A stretch of 6,738 nt of DNA, from positions 1 to 6,738 of the forward strand of contig JAJXYI010000481.1 in the NCBI GenBank assembly GCA_021780625.1. Reading direction: 5' to 3'. Below, piece by piece: positions 1 through 6,074 of the stretch (position 1 is the stretch's first letter; each line of letters begins with the position of its first letter). The stretch comes from a bacterium. GTDB taxonomy: Bacteria > Verrucomicrobiota > Verrucomicrobiae > Opitutales > Opitutaceae. The notes beneath the pieces are model-generated. The model had not been told where the DNA came from, did no database searches, and worked only from the letters and a program-made list of their open reading frames with translations. The position numbers and the translations under genes are program-made.

Positions 1-7
1 CATCGCT

Positions 8-45
8 TCATGAACAATTTTTCATATTCATTAGCGCTTGATGCA
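8..45. promoter_or_regulatory. AT-rich, promoter-like patch at the left edge
   Basis: This stretch is clearly richer in A and T than its GC-rich surroundings, with runs such as AATTTTTCATATTCATTAG. Such patches often mark promoters. It contains AGCGCT at 34-39 inside TTAGCGCTTG, which resembles the core of LacI-family operators (AANCGNTT). On the minus strand an ATG at 11-9 could start a divergent gene that leaves the window after three codons (M-K-R), but that is too little to call. No pair of -35 and -10 boxes with standard spacing stands out on either strand. The region may serve the MFS gene, a divergent gene, or both. Confidence is low. Confidence 0.2.
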
Positions 46-93
46 CAGGACATTCACGCACTTCCATCCCAATTGCATGGATCAGGTTTGGCG

Positions 94-105
94 GCGGAGC
101 TCCGC
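94..105. repeat. Perfect 12-bp palindrome upstream of the MFS gene
   Basis: GCGGAGCTCCGC reads the same on both strands. It extends to 16 bp (92-107) if one G-T mismatch is allowed. It lies about 115 bp before the MFS start codon at 219 and could be an operator or a small RNA stem. A chance occurrence in GC-rich DNA is also possible. No second copy was noticed in the window. Confidence 0.3.
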
Positions 106-200
106 TGCGCACGGCCGGCAAAGGGAGCACATCTCGGCAGATTCGCAGGAAACAACACAGGGATTGTGCCGAGGCCGGGCCAAGGCCAGCGGACGGCCCC

Positions 201-207
201 GGAGGGG
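201..207 (+). promoter_or_regulatory. Possible Shine-Dalgarno site for the MFS gene
   Basis: GGAGGGG ends 11 bases before the ATG at 219. The spacing is slightly long but usable. The alternative in-frame ATG at 264 is preceded by a pyrimidine-rich stretch with no purine-rich site. This is the main reason to prefer 219, although homologues usually have short N-termini that would also fit 264. Confidence 0.35.
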
Positions 208-218
208 CATTCCTGCAC

Positions 219-1784
219 ATGGATTTGCGCAAATCGAGCCGTCGCCCCTACTTTGGTATCCCCATGACAAGCACAGAGGCTGGGACCATCGTGGAGTATC
301 CGTCGGGGCTCGACGCAGCGCGGCGCTTCGTGCCCTGGCTGGTGGCTGTGGCGCTGTTCATGGAGAACCTGGACGCAACGATCGTGAACACGGCCGTGCC
401 TGCGATGGCGGAGGGCCTGAAGGTGGCTCCGCTGAGCCTGAAGGCGGTGCTCACGAGCTACACGCTGAGCCTCGCGGTGTTCATCCCAATCAGCGGCTGG
501 TGCGCGGACCGTTTCGGCACGAGGCGGGTGTTCACGACGGCGATCTGGCTATTCCTGATCGGCTCGCTCGGATGCGGACTGGCGCCAACGGTCCATCTCC
601 TCGTCGCCTCACGCGTGCTCCAGGGGTTTGGCGGTGCGATGATGACCCCGGTGGGGCGCATCGCACTCGTGCGCACCTTTCCCCGCTCGGAGATGCTGAG
701 GACCATGAACTTCGTCGTCATTCCCGCGCTGCTGGGTCCGTTGCTCGGCCCGGTGACGGGCGGTCTCATCGTGCACGTCACGACCTGGCGCATGATCTTT
801 TTCGTGAACATCCCGCTGGCGCTGCTTGGCCTGGCGCTGACTCGGCGCCACATGCCGGAATATCGGGACCCGGACGTGGCGCCGATGGACAAGGTCGGCT
901 TTGTGCTCTTCTGCAGTGGCATCGCGATCCTCTCCTACGTGCTCGAGATCTTCGGCGAGCACAGTCATCCACCGGTGGTGCTCGCGACGCTGCTGGTGGT
1001 ATCGACAACCCTGCTGGCGGCCTATGGCTGGCATGCGCACCGCAGCGCGACGCCGCTGCTCCACCTGGTGCTGCTCAAGGTGCGGACCTTCCGCATCTCG
1101 GTGCTCGGCGGCTTCGTGACGCGCCTCGGTTTCGGAGGCATGCCGTTCCTGCTTCCCCTGCTCTACCAGATCGGTCTCGGCTATCCGGCGTGGCAGGCGG
1201 GGTTGCTGACCATGCCGCAGGCGCTGGCGGCGATGGGCATGAAGGTCATCAGCCGCCCGCTGCTGCAGCGGTTCGGCCATCGCACGACCCTGCTGGCGAA
1301 CACGATCCTCCTGGGCGTGACCATGATGGCGTTCATGCGAATCGACCGCACTTCATCGGTGCTGGCGATCCTGGCGCTGAGCTTCGCGCAGGGCTTCGTG
1401 TCGTCGCTCCAATTCACCTCGATGAATTCACTGGTGTATGCGGATATCGACGACGTCGACGCGAGCAAGGCGGGCAGCATCGCGAGCACCGCGCAACAGC
1501 TTTCGCTGAGCTTCGGCGTGGCGATCGGCTCGCTGGTCACGGCGTGGTTCCTGGGGTCGGTCGACCAGACGAACCCCGTGGCGGCAATCCCCGCGCTGCA
1601 CGACGCGTTCCTGACGCTCGGGGCGATCACGATCGTCTCGTCGCTGGTCTTCCTTCGTCTCGACCCGAATGACGGCAACAACATCAGCAACCGCCTCCCG
1701 CTCCCGCCGCCGCGGTATCAGGCGCGCGCGGAGAGCCGTGCGGCAATCGGCGCGCCAGAGCGAACGCCGCCCTCCGCGGGTTGA
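219..1784 (+). CDS. MFS transporter, DHA2 (EmrB/QacA) family, MdtD/HsrA-like, 14 TM segments
   Basis: This is an inner-membrane drug/metabolite:proton antiporter by family. The 521-residue protein shows about 14 hydrophobic segments, the first at about 36-55 and the last at about 459-478, which is the DHA2 topology. Visible motifs, in order, are the DHA2 signature LDATIVNTAVPAMAEG (51-66), motif A in the first cytoplasmic loop (GWCADRFGTRR, 93-103), motif B (RVLQGFGGAMM, 132-142) and the antiporter motif C (GPLLGPVTGG, 173-182). The second half (TRLGFGGMPFLLPLLYQIGL, 301-320; AAMGMK, 337-342; DGNN, 485-488) resembles what I recall of E. coli MdtD and HsrA. The substrate cannot be read from sequence; drugs, organic acids or metal-citrate are known for relatives. 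The N-terminus is about 25-35 residues longer than usual if 219 is used; the ATG at 264 is the alternative. The C-terminal tail (about 482-521) is polar and proline-rich. No membrane-fusion protein gene lies beside it, and it converges with the esterase gene, so it is probably a separate transcription unit. Confidence 0.93.
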   Translation: MDLRKSSRRPYFGIPMTSTEAGTIVEYPSGLDAARRFVPWLVAVALFMENLDATIVNTAVPAMAEGLKVAPLSLKAVLTSYTLSLAVFIPISGWCADRFGTRRVFTTAIWLFLIGSLGCGLAPTVHLLVASRVLQGFGGAMMTPVGRIALVRTFPRSEMLRTMNFVVIPALLGPLLGPVTGGLIVHVTTWRMIFFVNIPLALLGLALTRRHMPEYRDPDVAPMDKVGFVLFCSGIAILSYVLEIFGEHSHPPVVLATLLVVSTTLLAAYGWHAHRSATPLLHLVLLKVRTFRISVLGGFVTRLGFGGMPFLLPLLYQIGLGYPAWQAGLLTMPQALAAMGMKVISRPLLQRFGHRTTLLANTILLGVTMMAFMRIDRTSSVLAILALSFAQGFVSSLQFTSMNSLVYADIDDVDASKAGSIASTAQQLSLSFGVAIGSLVTAWFLGSVDQTNPVAAIPALHDAFLTLGAITIVSSLVFLRLDPNDGNNISNRLPLPPPRYQARAESRAAIGAPERTPPSAG

Positions 1785-1953
1785 GCGGACAGATTTCACC
1801 GATCGATTTTCCTGGGGCTTGGATCCTACTGGCGCGAGCCGGGGCGCGTGTCCTGACGCAGAACCAAGGTTCCACAGTCAACGCAGGAACGCGACCTCGC
1901 GCAGGGCGCAAGCGCTTCGACGGCAGGAGCGCCGGTCGGCGACCACCGGCCGC
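1785..1953. other. Convergent intergenic gap between the MFS and esterase genes
   Basis: This 169-bp gap lies between two stop codons that face each other, so a terminator is expected here. The best candidate is a modest stem, GCCGGT (1931-1936) with ACCGGC (1945-1950) and an 8-base loop, just past the esterase stop. No T-run follows it on either strand, so it is not a convincing intrinsic terminator. A perfect 8-bp palindrome, AAGCGCTT, lies at 1910-1917. No open frame here looks like a gene. Confidence 0.5.
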
Positions 1954-3588
1954 TCACTTGCCCACGCGGTCCAGGAAATCGTAGCGCTCGCGCTGGAGGG
2001 CCACGCTTTCCGGGTGGCAGCTTACATTGATCACGAGGCGCTCACCGGTCTTGAATTCCGGCCAGTCGATCAGGCCGGGTCCGTTCGGATTGCCGGTCCT
2101 GATGAAGTTGGCGAAGTATGCCTGCATCGCTTGCGAGACGGCATAGTCGTCGGCGGTCCAGTCATAGACCGTGTTGGTCGCGAGATTGCCGAGCGCGTAT
2201 TCGATCTCCGCGGAATGCACGGCGCCGCGGGCGGAGGGCGGACGCGGCTTCGACGGATCGGGATTTCGGATCACGCCCCCGGCGAGGCCCGCAATCGCGT
2301 TGCCCATCTCGGCACGCATGGCCGGGCGCGGACGCGCAAACAGATAAAAGAAGGTCGGCTCGCCTCCGGTCTTCGTGGCGAGATCGGTCCAGGTCCAGGT
2401 GGCGTGGCGGATGAACCGATCCCCCGCGAGATCCTGCGCCGCGTCCATCACCTGTTCCTCGTCGTGAGCGGGATAGAGCTTGAAGGCCTCGTCCGCGTTG
2501 TCGCCGAACACGCGGGTGAGCGCTGCGCGATAGTTCTCCAAGGTCGGTTTCTCGCCTTTGAGGAAGGCGTTGTAATCCATCTCCTGCGAATTCACGCCCG
2601 CGAGCAGCGGCACGTGCGCCTGCTCGCCGGCCTCGAAGATGGCCTTCGGCGTGCGAGGCAGGAAATAGCCGTCGACATCGACGCTGAACCAGAGGCCGCC
2701 GACCTTGGCCGCACGCTGGAGGAGTTCCTCGGCCGGCATCGCCCGGAGCTCGGCAATCGTGAGCGGCTTGTCGCCGCCAAGCGCCGCGGCGATGTCGAGG
2801 CCCTGCTTCTCAGCCTGCGCCCGCGGCACGGGAGACAGTTCGCTGAAAATCGCGCCGCTCTCACCAATGGCAGCCTGAAACAGGTGCTTCGACAGCGGGG
2901 ACGCCATGAGCGCGCTGACCGACATCGAGCCGGCCGACTCGCCGCCGATGGTGACGTGGTTCGGGTTACCCCCGAACGCCGCAATGTTGCGCTTCACCCA
3001 CTCCAGCGCGGCCACTTGGTCGAGCAGGCCGTAATCGCCCGAGGCGTGATGCGCCGAACCGGCCGTCAATTCCGGGTGCGCCATGAAGCCAAAGATGCCG
3101 AGGCGGTAGTTCACGGTCACCGCAACGATGCCGCGGCGCGCCATGCTCTCGCCGTCATAGCGATACTCCGAACCGTCGCCGGCGGCGAAACCACCGCCGT
3201 AGAAGTACACCAGAACCGGCAGGGAACCGACCTTCGCATCCTTTGGCGTCCAGACGTTCAGGTACAGGCAGTCCTCACTCACGCCGCTGGAGCGGAAATT
3301 CATGTCGCCAAAGAGCGGCAGCTGCATCGCCCGAGGTCCAAACTTGTCGGCCTTGCGCACGCCCGCCCACGGCGTCACGGGCCTCGGCGCACGCCAGCGC
3401 AGATCGCCCACCGGGGGCGCAGCGTACGGAATGCCCTTGAACATCCGTATGCCTGTCGACTGATCGAGCGTGCCCTCGAGCAGACCGTCCTGGGTTTTGA
3501 CGCGCAACTGCGCCAGCGCCAACGAGGGGAGAATCATCGCGATCATGAGGGAGTACAGGCCGCCAAGGCCGAGTCCGAGGTGTTTCAT
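1954..3588 (-). CDS. Exported type-B carboxylesterase (alpha/beta hydrolase)
   Basis: This is a serine esterase of the carboxylesterase type B family (PF00135), which hydrolyses carboxylic ester bonds; it is probably periplasmic or secreted. Starting at the ATG at 3588 gives 544 residues with a typical signal peptide (hydrophobic 4-24, likely cleavage after ALA near residue 26). An upstream in-frame TTG at 3618 would put ten extra residues before the signal, so I reject it. Neither start has a clear ribosome site. The oxyanion-loop motif is YGGGF (130-134). The second family signature is EDCLYLNVW (105-113). The nucleophile elbow is GESAG with Ser218. The likely catalytic acid is Glu336 in GVNSQE and the likely base is His458 in GAVHSAEIEY. 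Length and motif order are normal and the gene looks intact. Cys107 has no obvious nearby partner, because the usual upstream cysteine position reads RAMQ. The gene lies downstream of the GH3 gene on the same strand, which suggests a role in ester removal from glycans or plant material, but the substrate is not determinable here. Confidence 0.95.
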   Translation of the reverse strand: MKHLGLGLGGLYSLMIAMILPSLALAQLRVKTQDGLLEGTLDQSTGIRMFKGIPYAAPPVGDLRWRAPRPVTPWAGVRKADKFGPRAMQLPLFGDMNFRSSGVSEDCLYLNVWTPKDAKVGSLPVLVYFYGGGFAAGDGSEYRYDGESMARRGIVAVTVNYRLGIFGFMAHPELTAGSAHHASGDYGLLDQVAALEWVKRNIAAFGGNPNHVTIGGESAGSMSVSALMASPLSKHLFQAAIGESGAIFSELSPVPRAQAEKQGLDIAAALGGDKPLTIAELRAMPAEELLQRAAKVGGLWFSVDVDGYFLPRTPKAIFEAGEQAHVPLLAGVNSQEMDYNAFLKGEKPTLENYRAALTRVFGDNADEAFKLYPAHDEEQVMDAAQDLAGDRFIRHATWTWTDLATKTGGEPTFFYLFARPRPAMRAEMGNAIAGLAGGVIRNPDPSKPRPPSARGAVHSAEIEYALGNLATNTVYDWTADDYAVSQAMQAYFANFIRTGNPNGPGLIDWPEFKTGERLVINVSCHPESVALQRERYDFLDRVGK

Positions 3589-3628
3589 TGGGAGTGCGGT
3601 TGAAGGGGTCGACTCCAACCGGAGGCTG

Positions 3629-3685
3629 GCATCCTGCGCGGATGCGCCCCGGGCGGAGACAAAGGCTGGTTTTTAAGCGCCTTTG
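3629..3685 (-). promoter_or_regulatory. Inverted repeats upstream of the esterase gene
   Basis: Two small inverted repeats lie 41-97 bp before the esterase ATG. One is GCATCC (3629-3634) with GGATGC (3640-3645) and a 5-base loop. The other is CAAAGGC (3660-3666) with GCCTTTG (3679-3685) and a 12-base loop that contains TTTTTAA. An alternative pairing, GCTGG (3665-3669) with CCAGC (3686-3690), would compete with the second. They could be operator or leader structures for an esterase-specific promoter. I could not find a convincing -35/-10 pair, so this is a weak call. Confidence 0.22.
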
Positions 3686-3702
3686 CCAGCGGCAGGCGAA
3701 TC

Positions 3703-3754
3703 CGAAAATTGATGACGCCGTCCCGCACCAGACGGGCTGGACAGGACGGCGTCA
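3703..3754 (-). terminator. Hairpin after the GH3 gene, possible Rho-independent terminator
   Basis: Eight bases past the GH3 stop codon lies a perfect 11-bp inverted repeat, TGACGCCGTCC (3713-3723) and GGACGGCGTCA (3744-3754). The 20-base interior holds a further 4-bp stem, CCAG (3728-3731) with CTGG (3737-3740). On the minus strand the stem is followed by TCAATTTTCGG, a short T-run four bases after the stem. The strong GC-rich stem supports termination or 3'-end protection of the GH3 message. The weak T-run suggests that some transcription may read through into the esterase gene. Confidence 0.55.
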
Positions 3755-3761
3755 CTACGCT

Positions 3762-6005
3762 TCAGCGAACCAACGAAAACGAGGCGGTCAGACTCGCGTT
3801 GGAGTCGTCGCCCACGAAAACCTCGAACCCGCCGGGCTCCGGCCCGAAGGTCATGTCCGCGCGCCAGAAGGCGAGAGCGTGAGGCGTGAGTTCGAACTCC
3901 ACGTCCCTCGCCTCACCCGGAGCGAGACTGATCTTCTCGAATCCCTTCAACTCGCGAACGGGCCGGGTGACGGATCCGACGAGATCGCGCACATAAAGCT
4001 GCACAACCTCCTCGCCCGCGCGTTTCCCCGTGTTGCGGACGCGCACGGTCACCTTCAGGGGCGCCCCGCCCTCCTTCAGCACCGGCTCGCTGAGTCGGAG
4101 GTTGTCGAACGCAAAGGTGGTGTAGCTCAGTCCGAAGCCGAAGGGATAGAGCGGCGAATTGGGCGAGTCGATGTAGCGCGAGTAGTACGGATCGTTGGGC
4201 TCGCCCGGAAGGGGCGACGGACGTCCGGAGTTTTTGTGGGCATAGAAGATCGGGATCTGTCCGACCGAGCGAGGCCACGTGATGGGCAGGTGCCCGGACG
4301 GATTGTAGGCGCCGGTCAGGACGTCGCCCACAGCCGGGCCGCCCATCGTGCCGGGATGCCACGCGAGCAGGATCGCGTTGGCGTACCGAACCACTGGCTC
4401 GATCGTGAGCGGGCGTCCGGTCATGAGCAGCAGCACGAGCGGTTTTCCGGTCGCGTGCAGGGCGCGCAAAAGCTCGGGCTGCGGACCCGAGAGTCCGAGG
4501 TGCGCGCGGCTGGTCGCTTCGCCGCTCTGGGTGGAATCCTCTCCGACGGCGGCGATCACCACGTCCGCACCCTTGGCCGCCTCGACGGCCGCGGCGATGC
4601 CCCGTGTATCGTTGCCCCGCACGTCGCAGCCGTAGGCGTAGCGCAGGTGAGCGCCCGGGTAGAGTTTCTCGAGCGCGGCGCGCACGGTCACGGTGTCTTC
4701 CGGACGACCCTGGCCATGCCAGGCTCCAAGCTGGTGCAGCGGCGCATCGGCGAGCGGGCCCACCAGCGCCACCGTGATGCCGGAGGTCTTTAGCGGAAGC
4801 GTGCCGTCGTTTTTGAGCAACACGCAGGAGCGCCGCGCGAGATCGCGGGCCGCCTCCAGGAAATCGGGCCGCAGGAGCGTCGCCTTCTCGCGCGCAGGGT
4901 TGCAGTAGCGATACGGGTCGTCGAACAGGCCGAGTTCAAACTTGGCTGTGAGAATCTCCGCCACGGCGGCATCGATCTTGGACTCCGGCACGGCCCCGCT
5001 GCGAACGAGGCCGACCAGGTATTTCGAATACGCGTCGCTCTGCATGTCCATGTCGAGACCTGCCATGAACGATTGCCGCGCGGCGTCGCGCAAATCGGCA
5101 GCGGTACCGTGCTGAAGCAGTTCAAGGATCGCCTGCCAGTCGGAGACCACAAAACCGCGAAAGCCCCACTCCTTGCGCAGGACCTGGTCGAGAAGGAAGG
5201 CGTTCGACGTGCACGGCGTGCCATCGAGGTCGTTGAATCCCGCCATGAGCGTACCCACGCCGGCCTCCACGGCCGCGTGGAACGGAGGCAGGTAGATCTC
5301 GCGCAGATCCCGTTCGGTGACGTCGGTCGTGAAATAGTCGCGCCCCGCCTGGGCGGCGCCGTACGCGGCGTAGTGCTTCGCGCACGCGAGGATCGTGTCC
5401 TGAGCCGCAAGATCCGTACCCTGGAAGCCTCGGACCCGCGCGCGGGCAATCGCCGAGCCGAGATACGGGTCTTCGCCCGCGCCCTCCGAGACACGGCCCC
5501 AGCGAGGGTCGCGCGCGATGTCCACCATCGGGGCGAAGGTCCAATTCACTCCGGCCGACGACGCCTCCTCCGCGGCGATGCGTTCGCCGTGTTCGATGGC
5601 CTTCAGGTCCCACGACGACGCGGTCGCGAGCGGAATCGGAAAGATCGTCCGGTAGCCGTGGATGACATCGAGGCCGAAGATCAACGGGATGTGCAGACGC
5701 GATGAGGTGACCGCGAGGCGTTGCCACTTCATGCACTCCTCGGCGCCGACGACGTTGAGCATGCTGCCGACGCGGCCGGCCTGGATCTCGGCGACGTCCG
5801 GAGACGAGCGCCCGGGGCCGGTGAGGTTGCCCGGCGAGGAGATCTGCACGAGCTGGCCGACTTTCTCCTCGAGGGTCATGCGCGAGAGCAGGGCATGCAC
5901 TCGCGCGTCAATTGAGGCGGCGCCGGTCGACTGAGCGGACGGCGTGGCTGCGGAGAGACTGGCGACGCAGGAGGTCACGAGAGGGATCAGATGACGGAGT
6001 TTCAT
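3762..6005 (-). CDS. bglX: Exported GH3 beta-glucosidase, BglX-type
   Basis: This family 3 glycoside hydrolase releases terminal beta-D-glucose from oligosaccharides, probably in the periplasm. From the ATG at 6005 it has 747 residues, close to E. coli BglX in length; an ATG at 6020 would add MPNTV before the signal peptide. The signal peptide covers about 1-25, with likely cleavage near SAA or SAQ. VTSC (10-13) also fits a lipobox, though its hydrophobic core is short. The GH3 N-terminal barrel follows (about 35-360): Asp113 in GLDVIHG, DPRWGR (166-171), the substrate-binding KH at 210-211, and the nucleophile Asp289 in GFVVSDW. The GH3 C-terminal alpha/beta sandwich (about 395-625) carries the likely acid/base Glu496 in SGEATSR. 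A fibronectin III-like domain closes the protein (about 660-735, EEVVQLYVRD). All key residues are present. The glycoamylase-like gene ends 54-69 bp upstream on the same strand, so the two probably act together. Linkage preference (beta-1,2, 1,3, 1,4 or 1,6) cannot be fixed from these motifs. The symbol is given by family resemblance only. Confidence 0.96.
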   Translation of the reverse strand: MKLRHLIPLVTSCVASLSAATPSAQSTGAASIDARVHALLSRMTLEEKVGQLVQISSPGNLTGPGRSSPDVAEIQAGRVGSMLNVVGAEECMKWQRLAVTSSRLHIPLIFGLDVIHGYRTIFPIPLATASSWDLKAIEHGERIAAEEASSAGVNWTFAPMVDIARDPRWGRVSEGAGEDPYLGSAIARARVRGFQGTDLAAQDTILACAKHYAAYGAAQAGRDYFTTDVTERDLREIYLPPFHAAVEAGVGTLMAGFNDLDGTPCTSNAFLLDQVLRKEWGFRGFVVSDWQAILELLQHGTAADLRDAARQSFMAGLDMDMQSDAYSKYLVGLVRSGAVPESKIDAAVAEILTAKFELGLFDDPYRYCNPAREKATLLRPDFLEAARDLARRSCVLLKNDGTLPLKTSGITVALVGPLADAPLHQLGAWHGQGRPEDTVTVRAALEKLYPGAHLRYAYGCDVRGNDTRGIAAAVEAAKGADVVIAAVGEDSTQSGEATSRAHLGLSGPQPELLRALHATGKPLVLLLMTGRPLTIEPVVRYANAILLAWHPGTMGGPAVGDVLTGAYNPSGHLPITWPRSVGQIPIFYAHKNSGRPSPLPGEPNDPYYSRYIDSPNSPLYPFGFGLSYTTFAFDNLRLSEPVLKEGGAPLKVTVRVRNTGKRAGEEVVQLYVRDLVGSVTRPVRELKGFEKISLAPGEARDVEFELTPHALAFWRADMTFGPEPGGFEVFVGDDSNASLTASFSLVR

Positions 6006-6024
6006 AACGGTGTTGGGCATCGCC

Positions 6025-6043
6025 GCCGGGACGCGTGCCCGGC
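6025..6043 (-). repeat. Small hairpin between the glycoamylase-like and GH3 genes
   Basis: GCCGGG (6025-6030) pairs with CCCGGC (6038-6043) around a 7-base loop, inside the 54-bp gap before the ATG at 6020. No T-run follows on the minus strand, so it is unlikely to terminate transcription. It lies 4 bases before the ATG at 6020 and would crowd that start, which slightly favours initiation at 6005. It could also help stabilise a processed message. Confidence 0.3.
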
Positions 6044-6074
6044 CGACGACGTGGAAAGGGAACGCGGGACAAGG

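Noticed and set aside
8..232. 74-residue minus-strand frame in the left intergenic region
   Set aside because: It has no recognisable domain, no ribosome site and an unlikely composition. It spans the upstream region of the MFS gene and ends just before the AT-rich patch.
38..1672. 544-residue plus-strand frame overlapping the MFS gene
   Set aside because: It is dominated by Arg, Gly, Ala and His with no membrane segments, whereas the overlapping frame carries all the expected MFS motifs.
1931..1950. Rho-independent terminator in the convergent gap
   Set aside because: The stem is only 6 bp and no T-run follows it on either strand.
1669..3603. 644-residue open frame on the plus strand, antisense to the esterase
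   Set aside because: The translation is rich in Arg, Ala, Gly and His with no recognisable domain or hydrophobic pattern. The opposite strand encodes an esterase with complete catalytic motifs. Stop-free antisense frames are expected in GC-rich genes.
3588..4793. 401-residue plus-strand open frame antisense to the GH3 gene
   Set aside because: It is low-complexity and basic, shows no family motif, and is fully explained as a shadow of the GH3 coding strand.
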